Shown: positions 30,801-41,779 of the stretch, one piece after another
How positions within the stretch are numbered: the stretch's first letter is position 1
Layout: each line of letters starts with the position of its first letter
Source of the DNA: Terana coerulea
Lineage: Eukaryota; Basidiomycota; Agaricomycetes; Polyporales; Phanerochaetaceae
Direction: 5' to 3'
NCBI GenBank assembly: GCA_024811115.1
Contig: JAKOGH010000639.1
Location: forward strand, 124,001 to 188,000
DNA length: 64,000 nucleotides
Translations under genes and position numbers: made by a program
Notes under the pieces: generated by a model
Told to the model about the DNA's origin: nothing
Database searches by the model: none
The model's input: only the letters and a program-made list of their open reading frames with translations

Positions 30801-30902
30801 CCTCTTTGTCTGTGCCCTGTGGCGTATCGCTTTTCGGGTCTCGCTTGCTTGGTGTGACGACTTTGGCTGCTGAGACTTTTGGACATTCCGCTCAGGGGTA
30901 GG
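27844..30902. other. Three-kilobase gene-poor stretch
   Basis: No frame longer than about 110 codons and no recognisable domain appear on either strand. Several GTGAGT donors and CAG acceptors occur (for example around 29010-29120), so short multi-exon genes or spliced noncoding RNAs cannot be excluded. A short phrase around GACGCTTGCA and CGATTCTACCACT occurs near 28940 and again, in shuffled order, near 30290. Confidence 0.35.
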
Positions 30903-30908
30903 TATAAG
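30903..30908 (+). promoter_or_regulatory. TATA-like box upstream of the F-box gene
   Basis: TATAAG lies about 70 bp before the chosen ATG at 30977, a plausible core-promoter position. Support is by motif and distance only. Confidence 0.35.
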
Positions 30909-30976
30909 TGCGGGTCGGAAGCCGAGTTCGATTTGCTTTCCCTCCCACCCCCAACCCCCCTGACTCATGGGACGCC

Positions 30977-32689
30977 ATGCCCTGTCTCCTCAGGCGATCG
31001 CGACGGGCGGAAGCTAGCAGCTCACGATCGTGGATGGAGGTTGTGAGGTCGAAATTTGTTAATGAACGGTGAGTCTGAAAACGATCCATCTTTGGTACAT
31101 TGTTCAACTTGTGTTAGAAAACGAGAACCCAAGACACGAACTTATGGCACCAACTCTGAGAAGAATCGTCCTACAGGACCCCCGCCTCACTCCTTATTTG
31201 CCTACCCTTCTCAACGTCGATGGCGAACCGCAGAGCCTTTACACGGACCACATCCCATATCCACCCTCCCACCCGAGTTGTTAGCCCACGTCTTCGTCCT
31301 AGCTGCAGAAGAGGAAGTCATGGCGCCATTCGCTGTCTCTCATGTTTGTCGGGCTTGGCGATACCTCGCATTACGCACCCCTTCGCTCTGGCGGCGCATC
31401 AGCCTGGACTCCCGTCTTCGCATGTGGGCCGAACGTATCCCCCGAACGCGAGCGTGTACACTGGACATCGAAGTAGTTCCGCATGCTGCAAATTTCGCAG
31501 CTCGTTCACGTCGGGATTATCTGGACGCTCGAGGCGTGCAACTGTACATGCATATGGTCGCCCCCTATCTTTCTCGCTGGCGATCTCTCACGGTCGAATT
31601 CCACCACTACGCCCCCTATCTCTGGCACTCGACGCTGCTCTACTGCTGCGGGTTCGGCACCGAGCCAACTGCCCCCGTCTAGAGCATCTGTCGTTAAGCT
31701 ACCGCAATAACGACGACACTCAAGAGTACACTTTGTTCAATGGCCATGCCCCTCGTCTTCGCTCGGCTGTCTTAGACGGCATCCGCCTTACGTGGTTGCC
31801 CTCCCTTTTGGAAATTTGACTGTACTCGACTACACCCACCATGGATTTACCCGCGGACGCGATGCTGAAGCCGAGCTTTTCCAGATGCTGTCGGTGTCTT
31901 CCCGCCTGCGCGAGCTTCGCCTTGCTTTTCCCGCGCATTCATTCAAGACCGTGGACACCCGCAGCTCGCGCGTACCTCCCAAGGCATATATATATGGAGC
32001 ACCTACATTTACTCACCATCCAAGTCAGCAGCAGCGACATCCCTTCGGCCCTGATCCAGCTTCTCTCTCGCCTCCACTTCCGCCACCTCATGTCTTTGCG
32101 CCTCCTATCGGAAGCGACGCTCGCGCAGGAGCCGTACCATCTCGCCCCGTTCTCGCGCCTTCGGAAGTTCCTCAAAGCGCTAATGCGCCTCCCGCTGTTG
32201 CAATATCTTCAGCTCGACGCGCGGTGGTGCGACCCGTCCTTCATAATTTGCCTCTTAAACTTCCATGTCCCGCGTCTCCGGCACTTGTCGCTCTATTCCG
32301 CACATATGGATGACGCGACGTTGTGGGCGGTTGGCGAGACGTGTCGGGCCAGGTACCGCGTCATGTATCCTGCCCCCAACGCCTCGCCTTACGTGGCCTT
32401 CCAGCCGCTCGGCGTCCTCGAGGTGGCGGGTGCCCAGCGTGTCACAGAAGCGGGCGTTTTAGAGGTGGTACGTAGGATGCTAGGCGGGGGCATTATGTGG
32501 GTCGGGGAGCTGTGGCTCAGGGACTGCAGGAGCCTGGATGGTGAGGTCGTCAGGAGGGCTGAGCGCCTGGGCGTCAAGCTGCGGATGTGGAAGGGCAAAG
32601 ACGAGGTGAAGCCTCGGCTGGGCGGGGCTGCCAGTAGTGGGACGATGAGGTGGGGGAGGACATTGCGGTCGACCTTGAAAGCCACTTGA
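30977..32689 (+). CDS. F-box protein (mushroom-type), frame interrupted three times
   Basis: F-box proteins recruit substrates to SCF ubiquitin ligases. Exon 1 (30977-31068) is joined over a 49-nt intron to 31118-32689, bringing the start MPCLLRRSRRAEA into frame with the F-box: ISTLPPELLAHVF, then VSHVCRAWRYLALRTPSLW. Later blocks are RWRSLTVEFHHYAPYLW, LEHLSLSYRNND, PRLRSAVLDGIRLTWLPSL, LTVLDYTHHGFTRG, SSRLRELRL and Leu-rich segments to the end. The frame must shift at about 31640-31683, in the T-run 31806-31809, and in the (AT)n run 31986-31995. Allowing these gives 1665 nt, 554 residues. The gene is either intact with sequence errors or a young pseudogene. Confidence 0.75.
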
Positions 32690-32870
32690 AGCTGTTTGAA
32701 CTGAATTTTAATGACACTGACGACACCTGGACAATACTGACAATACATACATGTAACATGGCTGATACATGACTACCTTATTTCTTTAGCTATTTGTACA
32801 GTATACATTCACTATGAGAGCACTTTTTGTGACTACCTCCTCCGTTTGCGTGATGTTCTTGGTGATCCTC

Positions 32871-34076
32871 TCAAATCCTGGAAGGATTAACCGCTAAATA
32901 TCCACCGTCCACTATTATGTCCTGACCATTGGTATAGCAGCCGGCCGGGGACACCAGGTAAATCACTGTTCCCGCCATTTCTTGAGCACTGTCATTCAAA
33001 AGGTCAGCAAGATGGAGACGTTGCGAAAGCTAGATGGACAATTGCACGTACGTTCCAGCTCTCGGAGTCGGGACAGGCAGCACACCAAGACCGACATGGT
33101 CCACTCCGCTCGTAGCGAGACGATCAGCAGTCATCTCCGTCTCCCAGACCCCCGGCGAGATTGCGCACACGCGGACGGGGATCTTCTTCAGCGCAAACTC
33201 GGTTGCCATCATCTTCGTGAGATGGGACGCAGCGGCCTTCGCGCTGTTGTATCCAAACTATGAGTGCGAACACGGTGCCTCAGCTCGAGATGCCGTGGTA
33301 CAGCGAAAGGAGCTTGGAGCGTACATGGTTTTGGGCGAGCTTCATGTGGCCGCTGATGCTCGAGATGTTGACGACGCAGGACGTGTAGCCTGCCTTGTCT
33401 TCAGTGCCTTTCGCAAGCAGACCCAGGAACGCATTCGTCACGAAGAAGATGGAGGCCGAGTTGATAGTGTAAATCTGCGCCCACTGCTCGAAGGTCTCAT
33501 TCTCGAAAAGCGCACGGCCGAGGGTTTCGGCAGACTGGTGCTCTGGTGCAGAGGTGTCGTTGAAGAAGGGAGACACGGGCCCGGTTTGGCCTGCACTTGC
33601 TCGTCCAAATTGTACTGAGCTTCTGAGGGTACGTAAGGACAGCGGAGGTGCGCTCACTTGTTCACCAAGATATGCAGTCTCCCCTCCTTCATCTGGATCT
33701 CCTTTTGTGCGTTCGAGATGCTCTCGCGATCCGTGACGTCCATCGGCAGCCTATCATGTCCACTGAGTTAGTATCAGCGCGCAGTCAAAGTGACAGTAGA
33801 ACGTACGGCACGATCTCTCCGCCACGGTTGCCTTTCTCAAAAGAGGCCACGGCTTTCTCGAGTACATCCTTGCGGCGCCCAGTAATATACACTACCTACA
33901 ATGTCAGTACAGCCCATGGTGAGCCACACCGAGTAGAAGACATACCTTTAGCGCCGTTTGTCGCCAGACCTTGCGCAATCATCCAGCCAATGCCGGTGCC
34001 GCCGCCGGTGACAAGCGCAATGCGACCTTTGAGGTCGTATAGATCCTCTAGGCGGAAAGAGTCAGCTGCAGCCATC
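32871..34076 (-). CDS. Short-chain dehydrogenase/reductase, copy 1
   Basis: A classical SDR that reduces or oxidises a carbonyl/alcohol with NAD(P)(H). It starts MAAADSFRLEDLYDLKGR at 34076, with the Rossmann motif VTGGGTGIG. The catalytic Ser lies in VVNISSISGH, and the YNSAK motif gives Tyr and Lys. The tail VSPAGCYTNGQDIIVDGGYL is typical of the family, ending in TGA at 32871-32873. It is split by several introns of about 50-60 nt, and one lies between LAQNH and FGYNSAK. The sequence resembles agaricomycete proteins often named RhlG-like 3-oxoacyl reductases, but the substrate is not known. Copy 2 lies directly upstream in the same orientation. Confidence 0.9.
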
Positions 34077-34515
34077 GGTACTACAGGTCGATATTAGGTG
34101 AATAGAATGGGAAGTGGGACTGAACAGGATGCTGGACCTCGAGCTCGGACCGTGAACGGACCATTTGTACTTCCACGGCGCCTCGATCGCTCTACGTATA
34201 TGCAGCATGACCACTGCAGGGACATACGTCGTACTGAACATCTTGATAGCCTGTGATGGCGCTGTCCTATTTAGTACACGTAGAAACTAAGTTCATCGGT
34301 CACCTGGTTTCTCTGAGAATGTCAAGGAAGACGATGATATGAAGAAGACAATTAGATGAATAGAGGCTTCGTGGCACTAACCTTCAATTTGCCCATACAC
34401 CATTGACAAGGCGCTGTTCTCGCCTGCTCGTTGTCAGCAGATGCAGAGCCAACTTCGCGGTTCGTTCATTTCGCTATGCCTTCGTGGTACACGCTGTCTA
34501 TACGCTCTCAGCTGG
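34077..34515. other. Spacer between the two SDR copies
   Basis: This 439-bp spacer should hold the promoter of copy 1 and the 3' end of copy 2. I see no gene or clear motif in it. Confidence 0.3.
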
Positions 34516-36196
34516 TTATACCCGAGAAGGATTGACTGCCAGGTATCCGCCATCCACCATAATCTCCTGCCCGTTGGTGTAACCTCCCGCCGGTGACACC
34601 AAGTAAATCACAGTCCCCGATATCTCCTGCGCCCTAAACACGAAGAATCAGCAACCGAACATCACATGACAAAAGACACCGTGCAACACTCACGATCCAG
34701 CTCTTGGAATGGGTACAGGCAAGACGCCAAGGCCGACCGCGTCGATTGAGTTGCCTGACAGGCGAGAAGAAGTTATCTCCGACTCAAAGACGCCCGGAGC
34801 GACCCCACACACGCGCACAGGTATCTTCTTGAGTGCGAACTCGGTAGCCATCATCTTCGTGAGGTGCGCTGCCGCTGCTTTTGAGCTGTTGTATCCGAAC
34901 TGAGGCAAAGGGCCATGAGTTAACCACGGTTCGCACTAAAATAGGCCGTATGTAACGTACGTGGTTTTGCGCAAGCTTCGTGTGTCCGCTGATGCTCGAG
35001 ATGTTAACGACACAGGACGTGTGCCCTTCCCGGTCTTCACTTCCTTTCGCGAGGAGACCGAGGAGCGCGGTGGTTACGAAGAAGATGGAGGCAGAGTTGA
35101 TGGTATATATCTGCGCCCACTGCTCAAACGATTCATTTTCAAACAAGGCGCGGCCAAGGGTCTCGGCGGACTGGTGCTCGGGCGCAGATGTGTTGTTGAA
35201 GAAGCGGGAGACAGGTCCGACTTGTCCTGCACTATAATCAATGGAGAACGTGCGCTTGAGCTTCGCCACGGGATATACGGTGAACAAATGTGCGCACTTG
35301 TTGATCAGGATGTGCAGCCGGCCCTCTTTGGCCTGAAGCTCCTTTTGCGCGCTGGCAATGCTCTCGTGGTCTGTCACATCCATTTGGAGGCTGAAACGGC
35401 CGAGTCTCAGTTCAATTGCAATGTCCGGACGTGTAGAATAGTATCACGCACGGTATGATCTCTCCACCATCCTGACCCTTATTGAATGACTCTGCAGCCT
35501 TCTGAAGAACATCCACGCGCCGACCAGTAATGTAAACTGAACATTGTAGTTGTCAGCCTAGCCATATAGATACAGAAGCGTTGCTAAAAATGCACCTTTC
35601 GCACCGTTCGTCGCAAGACCTTGCGCGATCATCCACCCAATCCCTGTACCGCCGCCGGTGACGACCGCGACGCGACTCTTGAGGTTGTACTATGACTGGC
35701 CCCACGTTTATAAGGATTCCTACTGTTCGAGGTGCTGCTCCCGCGTTACTGCAATTCTCCTCACAAATCTTGTTACACCAATGCAATACCACCTTGCCCA
35801 CATAGCCATATTTTCCTATATTTTTAAGATGAGTGTAGGGTGAATGGGGAGGCTCTTTCGAGAGAGCCCACCTTTCAAAATTGTGGGCGGCATCACAGAA
35901 TTCCCAATTCAGCGATGATCCTGCATTCGGATTGGTCGATAGGATGATTAGCGCCGAAATGGGCTGGTTCTTGTAAACGGGCGTCATTCGAGCTTTACCA
36001 AAATTCCTATCCCTCCCGCTCACAAAATTGCACAAAGGAAGTTGACAGCCGCCTAGAGGCATCCTCAAAGTATCTGAAGAAATATTCTGGGGACCAAAGA
36101 GCTGCAAGAAAGCGCAGGAAGGCGAAATTAATTATAAACGTGGGGCCAGTCATAGTAAATGTCTTCCAAACGAAACGAGGTCGGGTTTGCTGCCAT
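34516..36196 (-). pseudogene. Short-chain dehydrogenase/reductase, copy 2, split by a TIR element
   Basis: This tandem paralogue of copy 1 keeps a full SDR body: VAVVTGGGTGIGWMIAQG, VVNISSISGHTKLAQNH, FGYNSSK, and the tail VSPAGGYTNGQEIMVDGGYL with TAA at 34516-34518. Its first 41 bases (36196-36156, MAANPTSFRLEDIY) are separated from the rest (35687 downward, NLKSRVAVVTGGG) by a 466-bp inserted element. Removing the element and one copy of its TA target joins the codons exactly, and the join matches copy 1. As it stands, translation enters the element and stops after about ten codons. The rest of the gene has no damage that I see, so the insertion looks recent. An internal start would lack the Rossmann motif. 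Confidence 0.85.
35690..36155. mobile_element. MITE-like element 2, inserted in SDR copy 2
   Basis: The first 24 bases (35690-35713) and the last 24 (36132-36155) are perfect inverted repeats. The body is 466 bp, flanked on both sides by TA (35688-35689 and 36156-36157), the target duplication of Tc1/mariner-type transposition. It has no transposase or other coding sequence, so it is a non-autonomous element. Its inverted repeats do not match those of element 1. Confidence 0.93.
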
Positions 36197-37130
36197 CTTC
36201 GATAATTGCTACGCTTCAAGAGTCGGGGAAAAGAGTACAGATGATATCGTGAATGTGCCGGATTTTGTACTAGTGCCCCCGCTCGGTCCGCACAGCGGAG
36301 TCGAGCGACTCAGCCGGTCGACATCATCACTGTCGCTGCGCGTTCAAAGCCTTCGCATTACCGAAATGCATCGATAGGTCTGAGAGGGCGATATTCGGAA
36401 TGGTAGAGGATCATAGTCATGGTCAGCGTCCGAGTCGGTTCCCGAGCGCTACATAATCGGCTGAACTGAGGTGATCAGGCTTTGTGGCGTACTTACGGCT
36501 GGCAGTTTGAGCAAACACTTGGATCGGTATGTAATCATGCACAATAATTTGCTGACTAAAAGAGTTTATAGTAACTGGGACTACCACTTAAACTTGAATG
36601 CGAGTGTTAAATTATGTCATCATGGTTATCTGGGGTTAAGAACGTGCGGCGCTTGACGGAATGCAGGGAACCGAATAATATCCATGTGGCACCGAATAAT
36701 TGTGCTCGTAGAGCAAGTCCAATGTCCATTAGCATCCTGTAGCGACTATCGCCTCTCGTAATCGATGATCGCGCACATCCTGATCGACACGATCTCCTCC
36801 CGCCATCTTATAGCTAGCAGCAGCGCTAGCAAGCTTGCAAAGACAAAGTATTGTTAAGCTATAGCTATTTACGTGCAACTCTCTGCGGCCACTTATAGTT
36901 GCACAAGGAGTGTCTTGGGCTTCACTCTGGTCTGTAGCAAATGGTCGAAGGAAATAAAGATCATCTAAACCTATGATACACGCTGTACATCAGATGACTC
37001 GATAGCGAAAGGAATGTAGGAGAGCACAACTAAACTGAGAAATGACCAGGGAAGAAAAACAAGAATCAAACCTCGTCCTCATACTGTCCATCGTCTTCCT
37101 CACCCTCTGCATCCACGTCGCCCAGCGGAT
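36197..37130. other. Intergenic region between SDR copy 2 and the F-box/LRR gene
   Basis: About 930 bp with no supportable gene. The first few hundred bases should carry the promoter of SDR copy 2. Just before 37134 the minus strand holds a possible C-terminal extension of the next gene (see that entry). Confidence 0.35.
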
Positions 37131-37133
37131 CGC

Positions 37134-38729
37134 TCAGCGGCGGCGCATGCCCTCGAGCTCCTCCGCCTCCTCATCCTCGCGGCTCTCGTAGCTCCCCTCG
37201 CTCTCCTCCGGCTCGTCCTCGTCCGACTCGAAAAACGTCATCCGCTCGCCCTCGGCGCGTGCATCCATCTCGCGCGCAATCGCCTCCAGTTGCGCGTCCC
37301 GCATGCGTTCGCTCACCTCCCAACACGCGACGGGAACGCCGTGCAGGCGTCGGAAGTGCACAAATGTGAGGAGGTCCTTACTTGAGATCCCGGAGATGCG
37401 CACGCTCTCGAGGTGTGGGAGCAGCACGCTTCTGCTCGCCGCCGAGGAAGTGTTGCTGGACGTACGGAGGGGCGCCGATGGACGGGCACTCCGGTGGGCT
37501 GGGGGAGTCGCGTGCAAGGACGGGGCGGGCGCGGCGGCAGAGAGCTGGAAGAGCTCCTGGAAGAGCGCGTGGTCGAGGCGTTTGCAGCCCATCTCCAGGC
37601 GCCTCACCGTCGGGGACGCCTGCAGGAGCCGCCGCCAGCTCATGGGACTGCACTCGAGGGCGTACACCGCCAGGGTCTCGAGCGTTGGGAACATCGGGCC
37701 CTTCGGCACCGCTGTCTCCGTCGTCTCGGGTGTCTCTTGAGTGTCCTCAGCGTCCTCGGCGTCGGCCGGGGACTGGGCGGACACGGGGGACTTGATGAGG
37801 TCGTGCACGAATGCGTCGAAATTGGTGTCGAACTCCTGGTCGGGGAGCTCGAGGCGCAGGCGCTCGACATTGGGCATGTGCAGATGCCGAAGCAGTTGCG
37901 TGAGATACGGCGGGTCGAGGTCTGTGACGGAGAGCTCGCGCAGGCCGGGCAGTGGGATGACGTCGTCTGGCCAGATATCGTCGACATGGCGGGGACCCGA
38001 ATAGTGTAGAGACAGCTTCTCGAGCCCGGGGCTGGACGTGAGCATACGCGCCCAGACGTCGTACGGTACCCGCACGTCCTCAGAGTGCAGCGCGAACTCG
38101 ATGGACGCGAGATCCTCGAGGAACGGCGACTGCGTCCAGGGGACGTTGACACCAATGAGCGAGAGGTGCCTCAGTGACGGAAGCGACCTGTCGAAGATGA
38201 CGACGGGCGGCGGGCCAATCTGGGTGAACAGCCGCTCCGCACTGTCCCAGTCCTCGATGTGCCAGAGCTGTAAATACTCCAGCTCTGGTGCCGGGCCACA
38301 ACTGGAGAGTGCGGTTCGAGCCCCGAGCTTGCACACCCGGTCCCGCACCTTGAGCTGCAGCGACCGCCAGCGGTGCACCTGGGGGTTCGCAATGTCGAAG
38401 ATGAGCTTGAACTCTGGGCGAAACAAGTTGTACCCATCCTCGTATTCGTCCTCGGCGCAGGTGTCGACGAGGATGTCGACGAGATTGCGATGGCTCCTGG
38501 CAAGATACAGCCGTGCGCGCTCCATGTGGCAGTTCAAGCGGAAATGCACGGTGGTCCAGAGAGACTGGGTGTGCAAGGCGACGTCTCGCCAGTGGTGGCA
38601 CACGTGCGAGGCGAGGACTTCGAACCGTGGCACGGAGAGCGGAGGGAACTCTGGGTATTCGGAGTCGGGCATACCGAGGGTGAAGATGCGGGAAAGGAGT
38701 TCCACAGGCAGGCGGTGAATAGGGGACAT
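37134..38729 (-). CDS. F-box protein with leucine-rich region
   Basis: The F-box is at the N-terminus: MSPIHRLPVELLSRIF, then HVCHHWRDVALHTQSLW. Leu-rich repeat-like segments follow (ELEYLQLWHIEDW, LPSLRHLSLIGV, PGLEKLSLHYSG, LPGLRELSVTDL, FPTLETLAVYAL, LPHLESVRISGI) and then a strongly acidic tail. It is a single exon of 531 residues as written. The minus strand upstream of the ATG stays in frame back to an acceptor near 38786 (VKLATPVETIPGRSPCA), so the true start may lie in an upstream exon. The stop at 37134 may be false: one missing base near 37146 would continue into another acidic stretch ending EEDDGQYEDEV. Role: SCF substrate receptor, target unknown. Confidence 0.82.
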   Translation of the reverse strand: MSPIHRLPVELLSRIFTLGMPDSEYPEFPPLSVPRFEVLASHVCHHWRDVALHTQSLWTTVHFRLNCHMERARLYLARSHRNLVDILVDTCAEDEYEDGYNLFRPEFKLIFDIANPQVHRWRSLQLKVRDRVCKLGARTALSSCGPAPELEYLQLWHIEDWDSAERLFTQIGPPPVVIFDRSLPSLRHLSLIGVNVPWTQSPFLEDLASIEFALHSEDVRVPYDVWARMLTSSPGLEKLSLHYSGPRHVDDIWPDDVIPLPGLRELSVTDLDPPYLTQLLRHLHMPNVERLRLELPDQEFDTNFDAFVHDLIKSPVSAQSPADAEDAEDTQETPETTETAVPKGPMFPTLETLAVYALECSPMSWRRLLQASPTVRRLEMGCKRLDHALFQELFQLSAAAPAPSLHATPPAHRSARPSAPLRTSSNTSSAASRSVLLPHLESVRISGISSKDLLTFVHFRRLHGVPVACWEVSERMRDAQLEAIAREMDARAEGERMTFFESDEDEPEESEGSYESREDEEAEELEGMRRR

Positions 38730-38789
38730 GGCGCACGGCGACCGGCCAGGTATCGTCTCGACGGGTGTCGCGAGCTTTACCTACAGAAG

Positions 38790-41779
38790 ATGCGGGAGTC
38801 AGCACCAGGACCGCTCTCCGGAATGATTGGGCAGCCAGCGCGCTCCGCTGGACAGTCTACGGCGGTTCTCCGGAAACGCCGTATATGGGCAGACATGAGG
38901 CGTACTGCAGTCTCATGAAATCATGTGAATGTGCCAGCGTGGCTTGGTGCAAGAAGCTGGCCACCTTCACACCCTGGTAGGCCAGGCCAGGGTCACATTC
39001 TCGCCTGGGCAAAACAGGTGGTTGCTTGAAGATCCGCTGTCGCCCCTGCATGCAAAGGATTGCAGATCGGAAATCGGGGGATTGTCGCAGCGTCCAGGCC
39101 CAGCAGGAGCGCGCAGATGGCGAACACTTGATACTCACCTGGAGCGGATTGTAATAGGTCTCTGAAACGTCTGGCGAAGAGGAGAGGTATGGATGGGCGC
39201 CATGAGAGGCCTAGGAGAAGATGTTAGTTGGACTGTCAAGCCAAGCATGCCGGATGCAATGTCATCGCAGGGAGAATGCAACGTCCACCAAGAAGGTGAT
39301 TCGACTGCCTCGTATAACATGGACATACCATGGTAGCTGAAGAAAGTTGATAGCAGTGATGCCTTCCTAATTCCTTCGCTGGGAATGAAAGCGGCGTTGG
39401 AGCGGCCGTGGACGAGCAGCCAAGAGGGAGGAGGCGGTTGTCAGCGGAGGGTAGGGGGGCTCATGCTGCGGGTCGTTTGCCAAACATGATATAGGTTCGG
39501 TCAGGGTTCCGTCCTAACCTGACGCCTGAACGGCGATATCTAGATGAGCCCAAGTTCGGCGGAATCATGACTGAAATTCACTGAATGTGTGGGTAACAAG
39601 TGTGGTAAAATCATCAGCGCTACCCGTAACAATCTGCTACTTACCTGATCATCAAACTGTGTAGGGCGTTCAGTAACGCCGTTAGCCGCCTTACATACCA
39701 CAGCCCTTCAAATCACTTCAACCTCAACTCCCACTCTATTTCTCCTCCTGACTCCTCTCAAACCGATTCCGCTGGCGAGGTGCTAAATGACAGGGCAGAG
39801 CTCATAATGGAAGACCTTTTTCGTATTTAAAGCCTCATACTCCGGGACGATCTCCGGTACCCGGCTAGTTCCGCGAAGAACTCGCGAACTATATCGGTCG
39901 GTCTGCTGCATGGTGGTCTCAGACAAGCACAGAGCATGGCCCTCTCACCAGCCAGCCCAATTTACGTACGTGGGTTTCGTCCATTCCTTCTTTACCGGCA
40001 CTTGTCTCATACTCCGTCGATTTTAATAGTTCGCGATGCACGGTGCCTTTCGTGTCTTATCCTTCAGCGGGTGTTGACGAAGCAGACGATCACGTTCGTA
40101 AGTCAAACGCCACATCGGTGTGAATACATCCTTATCCTAACGCTATCGCAGCGCCGTCGATGTACATCCTGCGCTCCCTGGGAGTTGTATATTCAGCGGC
40201 GGCTGCGTCATCAACTCGCCTCTGGAAACCCTGACGGACCCAGACTCTGGAATCCCGACTTTGCGGTACACTAACACAGTGATTTCCACGGGAGTTGCGG
40301 CCGGATGAGACTGCGGGTCGCCATTGTTACGCGATGTCTGACGTCTACAGGGTCGTTTCGGCACGCAAGCACCTCCGTCATGCCCGTATAGCACCAGCTG
40401 CAGTGGGTCATATATTCGCTAAGGTAAGGGTTTTACTGAAGTAGCTGCCAGTGCATTTACGACCCTCGTCCTCTTGCATTCAGTTGGCTTCTGATACGAG
40501 ACAAACCCTTACGCCGTTCCTTGTAGCCCCTGGACAACTCTATACTATCTCCACAGCATCCTTCGACATATGAAGCTATCGCAATCTGACATCTGAATCG
40601 AGGGTGTGTAACACTTCTTGTGGTTTTTACGATAGTCCATTAATTCCGGGACAGACAACTGTGATCGACCAACGTTCCCACAGTATCACAACCCACGCTG
40701 CAGCCCTCTTTCTTTGCGCAGTAAGCAACTCTCACCGGCGTGCACGTCGCCCAGCAGTGACATGCACCCACCCAATTGTCCGCTTACGCCGTGCGTCTAA
40801 TCTAGTACTTTAAAGTTAACCCACCGGTGACGGAAGCTCCCGAATTTCCTCGCGACCCTGCGCGCCGGGCTGTATTACGAGCTCAGCAAGTGGCTGGTGC
40901 TCCACTCGCGCAGCCTCGTGTCTTCACGGCTTCTGCGCTCGCCCGTCCGCTCATCCCAGTGTATGGTTCTCCCGGCTTTCTCCGCACGTTTAGTGCCCGG
41001 CGGGCGGTTCTGCGGTTCTGCGGCCCTGCAGTCCAGCGGGCGTGTGGGGAGAGCTGAGCGCAGAGTGCAGGTAAACGGCGTGGAGACCGCGAGAAGGCGA
41101 CAACGTTCCGAAGAGTCATCACAGCATGTCGCAGTGGTGGCTTAGTGGAACGCTGTACCCCTCCCAGGCCCACGCTCGTGACGTCCTACGTTCTTTGGTC
41201 TTGGAGTGTCTCGCGCTCTCATGCAGGCTGCGCCGCTATGGTGGATTCTCTACCGCTAACAGATCTAAGAATGGGCCTTGAAGTGGAATGCGGGGCGCTG
41301 TGGGTTCATAGAGGTCCTAAGACCACTGCCGTCCACGTCACGCCATATCAGCATGGACTGTGTACACGCGCGCACCTATGTTACCGTTTCAATAGGTGGC
41401 GATGTGCAAGGTGGTACTGAAGTGCTAAAATAGTGAGTTACGCTCTGCCTGTTGTGCCTCGAATGCATGGTAAACCTAAGTATATTACAGGACAATTTCA
41501 ACCTGCGGTAGCCTACATCGGTGTGCATTATTTCGTTGTTCTTCAGTCAAACTCTCTATCGCGACTGGAAGAGGTCAAAAAGTATTCAAGCTGTGGCTGG
41601 GATCGGGCGATTTCAGTATATCTTTACTCCTGTGAGTGCTCCTACACTGGTGCTAAATATATTCAACGTACATCCACAATCAAGCGCGGTAGATAGCAGA
41701 TTGTCTCTGTACAACGGTTACATTCAAACATTCACCCTTGACAGTCAAGCACGCCGATTAAGCCATGCAAGGGGGCCAT
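38790..41779. other. Gene-poor stretch
   Basis: Nearly 3 kb without a gene I can support. A minus-strand exon ending SPLRQTFQRPITIRSR with a GTGAGT donor near 39135 may be a 5' exon of the F-box/LRR gene, but it does not join in frame with the next acceptor. A GC-rich patch at about 40820-41130 stands out from its surroundings and is open in several frames, none convincing. A TATTTAAAG-like motif lies near 39825. Confidence 0.35.

Noticed and set aside
35553..36107. 184-codon minus-strand frame across element 2
   Set aside because: It spans the transposon-like insert and runs antisense-frame into the SDR; it has no recognisable domain.
24334..36157. Elements 1 and 2 as ends of one large transposon
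   Set aside because: Their terminal repeats differ, each has its own complete pair of ends, and ordinary genes lie between them.
37303..38718. Several long plus-strand frames over the F-box/LRR gene
   Set aside because: They are shadows of the minus-strand gene; the minus frame alone has F-box and Leu-rich patterning.
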